Source: Pelagophyceae sp. CCMP2097
Taxonomy: Eukaryota > Sar > Pelagophyceae
Direction: 5' to 3'
Assembly (NCBI GenBank): GCA_026770575.1
Contig: MU657178.1
Span: forward strand, 131,882 to 173,993
DNA: 42,112 nucleotides
Positions 30,654 through 40,595 of this stretch are shown piece after piece (the first letter of the stretch is position 1; every line of letters starts with the position of its first letter). The position numbers and the translations under genes were made by a program. Below the pieces are notes generated by a model. That model saw only the letters and a program-made list of their open reading frames with translations. It did not search any database and was not told the origin of the DNA.

Positions 30654-30960
30654 CCTAAAAACAAAAACCACCGAACTACCCTTCAGCGACCTAAAAAAAT
30701 CGGAGACCACCGAAATACCCCGAGGGACCACCTATCTGACGTTTTCTCTTTTGTTTTTGCCCCCCCTTGCTTGCATGATCTTTTAGCGAATTATAACCTC
30801 GCCCCGTCGTGACCGAAGCGGCACTCGCGGCGTTCCAGCCTTAAACGGGGTAAGCCTGCTATGCTAGTAGTAGTAGTGCTACTACGTAAGACGCTCGAGT
30901 CGGACGACGAGACGTCGGTCGACTTCCGGCTCGTGTTTGAAGCCCCGTGGAGGCAGGACG

Positions 30961-33024
30961 ATGGCGATGACCGCGACGGCCGCCGCTTTAGAGACCGTCC
31001 GGCGCACGACCACGGCGCACGCCGCCGCGCTCGACGTCCTCGAGCGGGCCGTCGGTGCCGAGATGGTAAGCATCGGCGGGATGTGAATACCTCTGGATGC
31101 AACCTCATAGGCCCAGCTCGCGACAGACCGCCGGGCGCTCGAGGACGACCGCGCGGCGTTTATCAAAAAAAAGGAGGAGAAGCTCGCGCGCGAAGAAGAG
31201 GACAAGGCGCGCATGCGCGCAGCGGCGCCGCCGTCCGACGAGGTGGTCGAACTCAACGTCGGCGGCACGCCGTTCAAGGCGTCGCGGGCCGTGCTGGCCA
31301 GGGTCGAGGACTCGATGCTGGGGCGCCTGTTCGGGTCCTGCGACGCGATGCTGCAGGCGGACCCTTTAGATGGATCCATCTTCATCGACCGCGACGGCGA
31401 GCGGTTTGGCATGGTCCTCGACTTCCTCCGCGGCGACCCTCCGGACGGCCCGCGCATGCAGAGGGCGATCCGCGCGCTGCCCGAGGCCGCGCAGGAGGCG
31501 CTGGTGCAGGAGCTGGACTACTTCGGCCTCGTGACGGCCGTGTTCGGCGTGCCACCGTGGACCGACGGCGCACCGTTCCGGCAGGGGCCAATCAAGAGCT
31601 CGGGGCGCTATCTCGACATGGCCCAGCTCGCGACGGACCGGCGAGCGCTCCAAGATGACCGCGCGACTATGATGCAGCACGTCGGCGAGAAGCTCGCGCG
31701 CGGCAGAGCCGAGGTCGACGAGCAGCGTGCGGCCGTCGAGCGCGACCGCGCAGAGTTCAACGACGAGGCGGCGCGCATGCGGGCAGCGGCGCCGCCGCCC
31801 GACGACCTCGTGAAGCTCAACGTGGGCGGCGCGCCGTTCAAGACGACGCGAGCCGTCCTAACAAAGGTCGAGGACTCGATGCTCGGGCGCATGTTCGGCC
31901 GCTGCGACGCGATGCTGCAACCGGACCCTTCAGATGGATCCATCTTCATCGACCGCGACGGCGCGCGCTTCGGCGTGATCCTCGACTTCCTCCGCGACCT
32001 CGACGGCCCGCGCACGCGGAGGACGATCCGCGCGTTAGCCGAGGCTGCGCAGGAATCAATGACAAAGGAGCTCGACTTCTTCGGCCTCGAGACCGCCGTG
32101 TTCGGCGCGCGGTCGTGGATCGACGGCGCGACGTTCCGGCCGGGGCCGGCGATGGGCGCTGGACGTTTTTTTTTTGCTGCTGTGGCTGCTGGAGGACGCG
32201 TCGTCGTGTTCGGCGGTCTTCTGGACGGGACTTCTTCAAACACGACAGAACTACTCGACACACAGACGATGGCGTTTACAGCCGGGCCGAACATGCTCAC
32301 GGCACGAGAGAGATGTGCGGCCGTCCAGCTCGACGCGGAAAGAGTGCTCGTGGTGGGCGGAATAGGTGGTGCTGCTCTGAACACGACGGAGATCCTCCAC
32401 CTCTCGACGCTCACGTTTACGCCAGGGCCGATCATGCGATCGCCACGATGCGGCTGTGCCGCTGTCGCGTTCGACGCCCGCAGGATCCTCGTCGTTGGCG
32501 GTTTCGATGACAGATCTTTCTTGTCGACTACCGAGATTTTCAGCCTGGACACGATGGCCTTTGAGCAGGGGCCCGCCATGGCCACTCCACGCTACGCCTG
32601 CGCGGCCGTCACGCTCGACGAGCACCGCATCTTGGTGGCCGGTGGCAGTTCGGATTCAGGATCTTTAGCTTCGACAGAGATCCTCGACGTCCGGACCATG
32701 TCCTTTGCGCCCGGCCCGTCGATGGGCTCGACACGCCGCTTCTGCGCGACCGTGCCCGTCGATGCGCAGCACGTCCTCGTCGTCGGCGGGAAAAACGAGT
32801 CTAGTAGCACTCTGTTGGCTACGATGGCTACGACCGAGCTCCTCGACGTGGCGATGTTGGAGTTTTCGCCCGGGCCGACCATGCAGAGAGCGCATAAAAA
32901 TGCCGCAACCGTTCGGCTCGACGCTGCGGGAGACGGACGCCGCATTCTCGTGCTCGGAGGCGGTTTTTCGACGACGGAGATGCTCGCCGTCGACGCGCAA
33001 ACGGGCGCGCGCCATCGACGGTGA
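30961..33024 (+). CDS. Double-BTB kelch protein (2 exons), intact
   Basis: Exons 30961-31065 and 31111-33024 flank a 45-bp GT-AG intron (GTAAGC...CTCATAG), phase 0, giving 672 residues. The order is a helical start, a coiled coil (AQLATDRRALEDDRAAF), BTB domain 1 (VVELNVGG, DGSIFIDRDGERFGMVLDFL), a second coiled coil beginning AQLATDRRALQDDRA, BTB domain 2 (LVKLNVGG), and six kelch repeats with the FxPGPxM...CAAV..RILVVGG...TTE pattern. The BTB type is T1/KCTD-like. Kelch propellers present substrates, and the BTB part normally oligomerises or binds Cul3, so a ubiquitin-ligase adaptor role is likely but inferred. The second coil and BTB are a duplication of the first part of exon 2. It is the only member of the local family without lesions. 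Confidence 0.9.
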
Positions 33025-34331
33025 CGTGCACGAGATCTCGACGGTGCCGGCGACGCCCTGCGCGACGGACCGCCTCGGGCAGCCCGCGAGGAGGCCCTCC
33101 CTTGCCAAAACGGGCGACGTCCCTCTCCCACGGGCTTACCTCCCAGACCCTTTGTAAAAAGGTCAGGATTTCAGGGGATTCCCCTGGGATCCTGTCCGCG
33201 TGGTCCAGGCCCCTTGCGCGGGCTCTGGCGTCGAATTAGGCTTCGCGCGTGGTTCGGGGGCTTGTGCGGTGCTCCGACTCCAATCAGATCTTCAATCCGA
33301 CACCACGCGGCGGAGCGCGAAGCGATGCAAGAATGGTAAAATTTCTAGGTGTCTGAGATCTCGGTGAAGACGCGTCCAAAAGACAGAACTCGTGAATATT
33401 GATCGCAAGAGCGTCGAAAACCGTGATGGGAAGGAAGATGCCTTCAGAATTACGATTCGACAACTACGAGCCGAGGGGCGGCTCCATCTTGCTTGCTTAT
33501 AATCCACCCTGGGCGGGGCTATAATTCCTTGACAGGCAACTGAGGCAAGTTTCCGAGTTTTTGTCACGCGCGCACGAGTTTGTCTGCTTTGACGGGACTT
33601 TGCCACGCGCGACCTACCCGTCAAACATGTAGTTTCTTGGCTCAGCGTGGTCGTTTTGGGGATGAGATATGATCGTAGCACAAGAATGGCCGCCGTCTGT
33701 CGCTCTATGGACCTTTTGAGGGCTGAACCCTTTTACAGCGCATTTTGCACAAGGGCGTCCCTGCCGGCAACTCGGGCGGTGCCGACAAACTGAGTTGCTC
33801 AGCGGCTTCACCAGGCTTGGCTTCGATGGCGCACAACTCCTCGGGATGATCAGAGCCGTGTTTCAAATCTGCCAGACCACCGCGTGCTCCAAGGGCCGTT
33901 TTCGCGACCTCCGGGCCAGTTTCGCGAGCCCAGAGAGCGCGTTTCTACCCGGGGTTGGTCTCGAGCCCCGCGCCAGCGTACGGAGCGTGACCTCCGCCAA
34001 TTTCCCGCGCAGGTCGACGGCGCCGTCCCGCCGCCCGCGCCACGGAGCGAAGTCAGTTCAGTTAGAAAGGGTATGGGAGGCAGCGCGCGGTCCGAACTCG
34101 ACGTATGATGCGCACAGGCAACCCGAATTGCGAAAACCCGGTGTGTCATCGACGGTCCCCAGTCCGGGTCCGGGTCCGGCGCCTGCCAGAGGGAAAGAAC
34201 CACCCAGCCGACGACCCCCCACGCGAGGGCGGTGATGAGTTCCTTTGGACCGCAGTCTCCGCCGAGTGGCCGAAAAGGCTGTTTAAAACACTGCGCGAGA
34301 GGCCGAAAAGGCAGTTTTTATTCAAACTGTT
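33025..34331. other. Intergenic region
   Basis: The first 130 bp are homologous to the 3' flank of the kelch copy at 41.1 kb (CGAGATCTCGACGGTGCCG, CGACGGACC, GCCCGCGAGGAGG). The rest has no recognisable gene; frames on both strands are short and without motifs. The dispersed 26-bp motif occurs at 33488-33513. Confidence 0.5.
33488..33513 (-). repeat. Dispersed 26-bp motif, copy 4 (minus strand)
   Basis: The complement reads CCCAGGGTGGATTATAAGC plus AAGCAAG, differing from the copy at 20338 by one or two bases. Confidence 0.7.
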
Positions 34332-37300
34332 TTATTTCTTCTTCGCCTTGCCTTTCTTCGCCCCGCCCTTCTTCCCTTTCTTGTTCAGCACCGCCCGCAG
34401 CGCAGCCCGGCTCTGGTTGCCTAGGAGGAGGGTCAAGGGAGCGATGCGGGAGGATTCCTCAAGAGAGGAGATAAATCCCGCAATAGAGGCGATTTGTGAA
34501 AATCCCGCGGGAGCGGGGTCCATCCCTCGGGGAGCGGGCACGCCGGGGCAATCCCTCAAAGCCGGATGCGGCGGGGGCACGTGCGGGCATGTGCGGAGAG
34601 CGGGGATTGCAATGCACAAGTCGGCGCACGTACCTCTGGCCAGTTTCTGCAGATTCGTCGCGGCCCGATGGAGCACCTTGTCCGCCCGTGCCACTTTGGC
34701 TTTGAAATGGTCCAAAATCGCCTCCTCGTCCGACTGCCTCTTCTGGTTGGCGTCGATCTTTGCGAAGTAGGCCTCGAGCTCTTTCAAAGTGCCCTTTTCC
34801 TCCGACGTTTTCCGCTTCGTCTCTTCCGTCTGCGAAGAGAGCAATTCCATGGCCAAGTCGTACTTCAACAGCTGCGCCGACAGATCCGCCTCAACTCGTT
34901 CCTTCTTCTTCCGCAGCGCCGCCTCGACGTCTCGATTCGAGGAAGAATCGGCCTCGATCGACGATGTCAACGAATCGATCCGTAAAGCGAAAGATGCAGT
35001 CTTGGCTAAATGGTCTTCCGCGGCCGACGCAATTTCCGAATCCATTTGAGACTTGATTGAGGCCTAACGAGCGCGGGTCGTACGACGCGCGTCGGCGTCA
35101 TAGAGCACTCTTCAGATCGCGTTGGGCTTCACGAAAAAGCACTCTTGGGGTCATCAACGGCGCACCATCCTGGCGGCGTTGGATTGAGCCACGTCGTCCA
35201 GCTCCGCCTTCAGCTTCAGCGACGCCGCCTCGCCGGCCGCGATCTCGCGCTCTCTTTCAAAACGCTCGCTGGCTAAAGTGGCCTTCTTCTCCGCGACGTC
35301 GTCCGCCGCCGACCGCTCTCTTTCAGTCAGATCGGTCAAAAGAGCCTTGTTCGAAGCTTCCTCCTCCACGGAAGTGGAAAGCTTGCGGAACAACACCGCC
35401 GTTAAAGCGGACAGATGCAGGCGGCACTGCGAGAGCGGCGATGTCTCGGACCTGCGGCGAACGCGTCATGTCGTCGTGTGCATTTCCAGGGGGTCGTCGT
35501 GTGCATTTCCAGGGGACCCATGCACTTTGCAGGGGACCGTGCAGGAGGGGTCGTCCGTGGCTCGATATAGGAGCCTTGCGATTCGCCCTCCTGAAGCGGG
35601 TCGGACCATCCATCTTCAGGACCCTTGCAAAGAAGCCCCACGCAAAGGGACCGAGGGCAACCCGTGGCCTCACAAGGGCCCGTACGAGGGTGCGCATCGC
35701 GCGAGCGGCCCGCCCAATGACTGCACGCCAGGAGCAGGGGCGGGTTTGGGTTTGCCCTGAAGACCCGCCTGTCGGGTTTGCCGGGTTTGCGCGTTTTGGC
35801 CGACCCGTCTTTGAGTGCGTCTGGCCGTGGCCCGAACCCGACCCGAAAAGACGCTTCCTTTGACAAACCCGAGGGTTCGGCACACATTGAAAACCCGCAA
35901 ACACTGTCCCTGCTCGCCACCGGGTGTTCGACAGTACGGGCCCCTGCAAGGCCTCTTTTGTGGCCACTTGCCCGGCCTCTGCACGGGCGCTTGCAAGGGC
36001 TCTTTGAAGGGCCTTTCCGGATGGGTCCCTGCGAGGCCTCTTTTGCGGCCACTTGCAAGGCCTCTTTTGCGGTCACTTGCGAGGCCTTTTTGAAGCCCCC
36101 ACGCAGGGTTCTTTGCAAGAGACCGGGCCGCCGCGGCGACTCCGAGGGCCCGTCCGAGCGACCGCCCAGGGACGTCGCAGAGGGGCCGCACTCGAGGGGC
36201 CGGCAGCCGAGTGACCGTCCAAGGGACCGTATAGGGGCCGCTAATCAAAGCGACTGTTACAAAGAGCCCGTCGAGGGACCGTCAAAGGAACTGTCAAAAG
36301 AAATCGTCCAAGAGACCGCCCAAGCGATTATCCGAGAGACCGCCCGAGCCTCTATAGGGGCCGTCTCAAGGCGTCGTTTCGAATGGCCCTCGAAAGGCCC
36401 GTTTCGAGGGACCGTCTCAAGAGGCCGTCTCGAGAAACCCTCTCAAGGGGCCTTTTCGTATGGCCGTATCCAGGGGCCGTCTCGAGGGGCCATTTCGAGG
36501 TGCCGTCTCGTTGGTCGTCTCGAGGGGTCGTTTAAAGGCGCCGTTTCGAATGGCCATCGAAAGAGGCCGCCTCGAGAGGTCATCTCGAGGCACCGTCTCG
36601 AGGGGCCGTCTTAAGGCGCCGTTTCGAATGGCCGTCCCCAGGGGCCGTCTCCAGGGGCCGTCTCCAGGGGCCGTTTCGAGTGGCCGTTTCGAAACACCGT
36701 CGCGATGGACCGTCTCAAGGCGCCGTTTCGAGTGGCCGTTTCGAGGCACCGTCGCGATGAGCCGTCTCAAGGCGCCGTTTCGAGTGGCCGTCGAAAGGGG
36801 CCGTCGAAAGGGGCCTTCTCGAAGCTCCGCCCCAAGGCGCCGTTTCGATGGACGACCGCACGCAACTGCACTGCCAAAGACCTTCGACAGGAAGGCCATT
36901 TAAACTCGACAGGGCGGAGACGCACTCTGGCCCGTTTGACGCATTGGCGGCGTCGTAGTCTCGCAGCATCTGCAGCGCGGCCGCGTCGGCCTTGAGCTCG
37001 CGGCAGAGCGAACGTGTGCACTCGGCAAGCTCGTCAGACGCCTAAATCGGGCCGTGAAACACGCGGGGCCTTGGCGCTCTCCGCCTGCAGAGCCCTGCAG
37101 AGACGCGGCTTTCTGACGTCGAACGCTGCCACGCCCGGCTGTCCTGCGTTCTTCGCTTTGCGTAAGACCTCCGCCGCCTCCTCGCACTGCCACTGCCTCT
37201 GCAAACACGCTTTAAGAGTTGGTCGGCCCTGGGCCGCCGCGCGTGCTGCTAAAGCGCCGTCCGGTGAAGAGGGCACGTACCCTAGACTCCCGAGTTTGTC

Positions 37301-37360
37301 CACCGCGTCGTCCAGCACGGCGATGACGCGCTGCGCCTCCATGTTCGTCAGCTTGTGCAT
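34332..37360 (-). CDS. DRC10: Dynein regulatory complex subunit 10 homologue, spliced
   Basis: Minus-strand exons: 37360 to about 37120, about 37040-36882, about 35433-35165, 35063-34634 and 34420-34332. The N-terminus LTNMEAQRVIAVLDDAVDKL matches the conserved start of DRC10/IQCD. The middle exons are coiled coil, and EAALRKKKERVEADL..LLKYD is the family's hallmark. RAATNLQKLARG is the IQ-like motif, and the end GKKGGAKKGKAKKK is the typical basic tail. Two junctions are clear: RM|ASIK (101-bp intron 35164-35064) and AR|GNQSR (213-bp intron with donor GGTACGT, acceptor CTCCTAG at 34421). The first two boundaries are approximate; a donor at VAAFD|GTCAGA and an acceptor TTTAG before ASDEL fit. 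DRC10 belongs to the nexin-dynein regulatory complex of motile flagella. The third intron (about 1.4 kb) is full of repeats. The start may lie further upstream. Confidence 0.75.
35470..35514 (+). repeat. 22-bp tandem duplication
   Basis: GTCGTCGTGTGCATTTCCAG plus GG occurs at 35470-35491 and again at 35493-35514. It lies in the large intron of the DRC10 homologue. Confidence 0.85.
35728..35916 (-). mobile_element. MITE-like element, copy 5 (inverted)
   Basis: The reverse complement matches 11051-11257. The ends are CCAGGAGCAGGGGCGGG on the left and CACTGTCCCTGCTCG on the right, giving imperfect terminal inverted repeats over about 189 bp. It lies in the large intron of the DRC10 homologue, next to a copy of the TTGCAAG family. 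Confidence 0.6.
35935..36115 (-). repeat. TTGCAAG/AAGAGGCC repeat family, copy 3
   Basis: Three sub-copies of GGCCACTTGCAAGGCCTCTT, the complement of the words in 13245-13320 and 17585-17885. Confidence 0.6.
36250..36850. repeat. 13-bp minisatellite array (minus orientation)
   Basis: Clean 13-bp periodicity with unit AGGGGCCGTCTCG and variants AATGGCCATCGAA and AGGCGCCGTTTCG, the complement of the arrays at 11.3 and 16.7 kb. It lies in the intron between the second and third recognised exons of the DRC10 homologue; the array ends about 30 bp before the upstream exon. Confidence 0.9.
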
Positions 37361-37766
37361 GGCCTTTGCTTCGCCGCGCGGGCGCCAGACGACGGCGGCG
37401 GAGACGTTGCAAAGCCCGCAAAACGGCGCACTTGCATTACGTGGATTTGATCAAGCGTTGGCGTTAACGTCCAAACTCGATGGCGGCCGCGGCGCCATAT
37501 GCATCCTCACCCGCGCCCGCCGGCGAACTCTTGCGGCGAGTGGCGGCGGACTGCTGCTGCTGCAAGCGACGATTGCGGGCGTCTCAACGTCGGTATCTCA
37601 TCAGTAGACGTCGAGCATCGACGCGCCTTCTGGCGACTGTGCGCGCGAGCCGCCGGCGCTGTGCGGCGCCTTTGCGGCGGCGGCGATGCCGGGCCTTCGT
37701 GGAACGGTCGCGGCGCGAGGCGGCCGCGGTCTATCCGGTGCCGCCCGGGCCGGAGCCTCCAAAGCC

Positions 37767-40595
37767 TCATTTTCGGCACGACACGTCGTCGTCGGGCCCG
37801 CTGCGCGAGTCTTTCGGCATGCGGGCCGCGCGCCCGCGACGCTCAGCTATGCAGATGAGGTGCGAAACACGGGCCACGGCCACAGGAGCGCTCAAGCTTA
37901 GTACAGGAGCAGAGGTCATCCTGTCTCGCAAGTACGCTTCGCGGTCGGCGCGCGACCGCAGCGTGACCCATGCAAAGTACGGCACGCGGACCAGCTTCCA
38001 GCCCAGCCTGCGGAGCAGCCGCTCCTTGGACTTTGATGTGCCGTCGAGGGCGCGAGTCAAAACACCCGCGAGGTAATGCGTCGGACCGTCGAACTCCACA
38101 GCGACCTTTGAAGCCGGCTGCGCCATGTCGAGGCTGATGCCTTCGGCGGTGACGTGCTCGAACTCGTGCGCCCACCCGATGTGGGAGAGCGCCGCCGAGA
38201 CTTCACGCTGCATCTGCGATGGTCTCGGCTCTGAGCGGAGATATGCCGCGCGAAGCTCGGCCTCGTGCCGACCCAGAAGCAAAGTCAATGCGCCATGCGG
38301 CGCCTCCAGTCGAAGATGGATGAAGACTTGATGCAACTGAGACAGCCCGTCGGAACTGAAATCGCTCATCTCTGCTTCGATTCTCAAAGCAACCGTCTCG
38401 AACAGCGCCGGCGCCGCGACTCCTGCCGTTGCATAAGCCCACACGGTGATCGCAAGTTCTTGCGGGTTAAAGGTCGCGATCTTCTTTGATGATTCTGCAG
38501 CGACCATCTCGAACAGCGCCGGCGCCTCGAATCCCGCCGTCGCATAGGCCCACATGGTGTTTGCGAGGTCTTGCGAATTGAACGTCACGATCTTCTTTGA
38601 TGATTCTGCGGCGACGGCCTTGAACAGCGCCGGCGCTGCGACGCCCGCTGTCGCATAGGCCCAAACGGTGTTAGCGAGCGCTCGAGAGTTGAACGCCGCA
38701 ATCGCCTTTGGTGCTTCTACGGCGACCGCCTCGAAAAGTGCCGGCGCCTCGACTCCCACCGTCGCGTAAGCCCACACGGTGTTCGCGAGGTTTTGCGGGT
38801 TGAACGTTGCGATCTTCTTTGGTGCTGCTGCGGCGACAGCCTCGAATAGCGCCGGCGACTCGACTCCCATCGTCGCATAGGCCCAGACGGTGTTCGCGAG
38901 CTCTTGCGGTTTATACGTCGCGATCTTCTTTGATGATTCTGCGGCGACCACCGCGAACAGCGCCGGTGCCTTGAGTCCCACCGTCGCATAAGCCCACACG
39001 GTGTTCGCGAGCACTTGCGCGTTGAACGTCACGATCTTTTTCGGCGCTTCTGCAGCGACGGTCTCGAACAGCGCCGGCGCCTCGACCCCGGCCGTCGCAT
39101 AAGCCCACACAGTGTTCGCGAGCGCTTGCGGAGTGAACGCCGCAATCTTCTTTGGTGCCTCTGCGGCAACAGCCTTAAACAGCGCCGGCGCCTCGACGCC
39201 CGCCGTCGCATAGGCCCACACTGTATTCGCGAGCTCTTGCGATTTGAACATCGCGATCTTCTTTGATGATTCCGCGGCGACGGTCTCGAACAGCGCCGGC
39301 GCGTCGACGCCCGTCGTCGCATAGGCCCACACGATGTTCGCGAGGTTTTGCGTGTTGAACGTTGCGATCTTCCTTGATGATTCTGCGGCGACCGCCTCGA
39401 ACAGCGCCGGCGCCTCGACTCCCGCTGTCGCATAGGCCCACACGGTGTTCACGAGATTTTGCGGGTTGAAAGTCACGATCTTCTTTGATGATTCTGCGGC
39501 GATGGTCTCGAACAGCGCTGCCGCCTCGACACCCCTCGTCGCATAGGCCCATACGGTGTTCGCGAGGTTTTGCGGGTTGAACGTCGCGATCTTCTTTGAA
39601 GATTCTGCGGCGACCGCCTTGAACAGCGCCGGTGCCTCGACGCCTGCCGTCGAATAAGCCCACACAGTGTTCGCGAGCGCTTGCGGAGTGAACGCTGCAA
39701 TCTTCTTTGATGATTCTGCGGCGACCGCCTCGAACAGTGCTGGTGCCGCGATGCCCGCCGTCGCGTAGGCCCACACGGTGTTCGAGAGCTCTTGCGGGTT
39801 GGACGTCGCGATTTTTATATGTGCTTCAGCGGCGACTGCCTCGAACAGCGCTGGCGCCTTGACTCTCACCGTCGCATAGGCCCACACGGTGTTCGCGAGC
39901 TCTTGCGGGTTGAACGTCTCGATCTTCTTTGGTGCTTCTGCGGCGACGGCCTCGAACATCGCCGGCGCTTCGACGTTGCCGATCTTGGCTAAGCCCCAGC
40001 AAGCATTCGAGAGTTCCCGAGATTTCCACCGGTTCGACTCGTTGATGATGCTCGATGCAGCGCGGTCAACCAGCTTGTGCAGGAGCGGTCGAGATGACTT
40101 TTCGAACGAATTGCCGAGGACTCCGAGGCGGTGCAGCGACGTCGCAAAGTTGACGTTGTTGAAATCATCGCCCTTGCTTTCGAAGAGCGAAAGTACTTCG
40201 GCGGCGGTCCCGCTCGAAACTAGCAGTTTGTTGAGCGCGATTGCCGCTGCTCTGCTGCTGTCACGTCGTGACTGCTTCGTGGACGTCTTTCGAGAAAGCG
40301 CCTTGCTGGAAGCGAGTTCCACTGCAATATGGCGGCCGCACACGGTCGCGCCATCCACGATCTCCGGCTCTGCCGTCTCGATGGTTACGATGGCGACGCC
40401 TGGGCTGGTCGTGCCTTCGACTTTGACGTTTGTCAGCTCGCAAAACGGCTCAGACGCTTTGCTCACGTCGTTCATCGTGGCGTCCTTTGGCAGATTGCGC
40501 ACGAGCGCCGCCTCGGCCTTTGGCCCGAGGACGGAGAATGGACGGACCGGCGGGAGTCGGCGCGCCTGCGCCGTGCGGGGCCGGAACTTGTGCAT
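37767..40595 (-). CDS. RRM + 15 helical repeats + RAP domain RNA-binding protein
   Basis: A single 942-residue frame from ATG at 40595. The order is an RRM at about 28-95 (RNP2 ALVRNLP, RNP1 GVAIVTIET), a conserved helical domain at about 116-190 (LNKLLVSSG, NFATSLHRLG), and fifteen 37-residue repeats at about 191-745 with the pattern NPQELANTVWAYATAGV followed by APALFEAVAAE and KKIATF. A linker then leads to a RAP domain with VEFDGPTHY, RLLRRLGWKLVRVPYFAW (about 37975-38140), and a basic tail. Repeats plus RAP are RNA-binding modules usually serving chloroplast or mitochondrial transcripts; an RRM in front is uncommon. No clear transit peptide is seen, though the Arg-rich, acid-free first 20 residues could serve. 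Repeats are almost identical, so the array expanded recently. It is the best model for the two interrupted relatives in this window. Confidence 0.92.
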   Translation of the reverse strand: MHKFRPRTAQARRLPPVRPFSVLGPKAEAALVRNLPKDATMNDVSKASEPFCELTNVKVEGTTSPGVAIVTIETAEPEIVDGATVCGRHIAVELASSKALSRKTSTKQSRRDSSRAAAIALNKLLVSSGTAAEVLSLFESKGDDFNNVNFATSLHRLGVLGNSFEKSSRPLLHKLVDRAASSIINESNRWKSRELSNACWGLAKIGNVEAPAMFEAVAAEAPKKIETFNPQELANTVWAYATVRVKAPALFEAVAAEAHIKIATSNPQELSNTVWAYATAGIAAPALFEAVAAESSKKIAAFTPQALANTVWAYSTAGVEAPALFKAVAAESSKKIATFNPQNLANTVWAYATRGVEAAALFETIAAESSKKIVTFNPQNLVNTVWAYATAGVEAPALFEAVAAESSRKIATFNTQNLANIVWAYATTGVDAPALFETVAAESSKKIAMFKSQELANTVWAYATAGVEAPALFKAVAAEAPKKIAAFTPQALANTVWAYATAGVEAPALFETVAAEAPKKIVTFNAQVLANTVWAYATVGLKAPALFAVVAAESSKKIATYKPQELANTVWAYATMGVESPALFEAVAAAAPKKIATFNPQNLANTVWAYATVGVEAPALFEAVAVEAPKAIAAFNSRALANTVWAYATAGVAAPALFKAVAAESSKKIVTFNSQDLANTMWAYATAGFEAPALFEMVAAESSKKIATFNPQELAITVWAYATAGVAAPALFETVALRIEAEMSDFSSDGLSQLHQVFIHLRLEAPHGALTLLLGRHEAELRAAYLRSEPRPSQMQREVSAALSHIGWAHEFEHVTAEGISLDMAQPASKVAVEFDGPTHYLAGVLTRALDGTSKSKERLLRRLGWKLVRVPYFAWVTLRSRADREAYLRDRMTSAPVLSLSAPVAVARVSHLICIAERRGRAARMPKDSRSGPDDDVSCRK
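38358..40025 (-). repeat. Coding tandem array, 15 units of 111 bp
   Basis: Each 111-bp unit encodes one 37-residue repeat of the RRM/RAP protein, in step with the reading frame and without indels. Neighbouring units differ at few sites, for example the residues after WAYAT and the choice of SS or AP before KKI. It is liable to unequal exchange and to assembly collapse. Confidence 0.9.

Larger units (their letters stand above)
28154..30960. other. Long gene-poor region
   Basis: From 28160 to 28830 the DNA is GC-rich with many overlapping frames on both strands, none with recognisable motifs. From 28.9 to 30.96 kb it is more AT-rich, with only short frames. One 68-codon frame at 29417-29623 has a plausible composition but no recognised family. 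Short direct repeats and a 10-N gap lie here, listed separately. Confidence 0.5.

Noticed and set aside
33292..34235. Possible genes at 33292-33681 (minus) and 33795-34235 (plus)
   Set aside because: Residue composition is irregular and no motif is seen; both strands offer frames of similar length.
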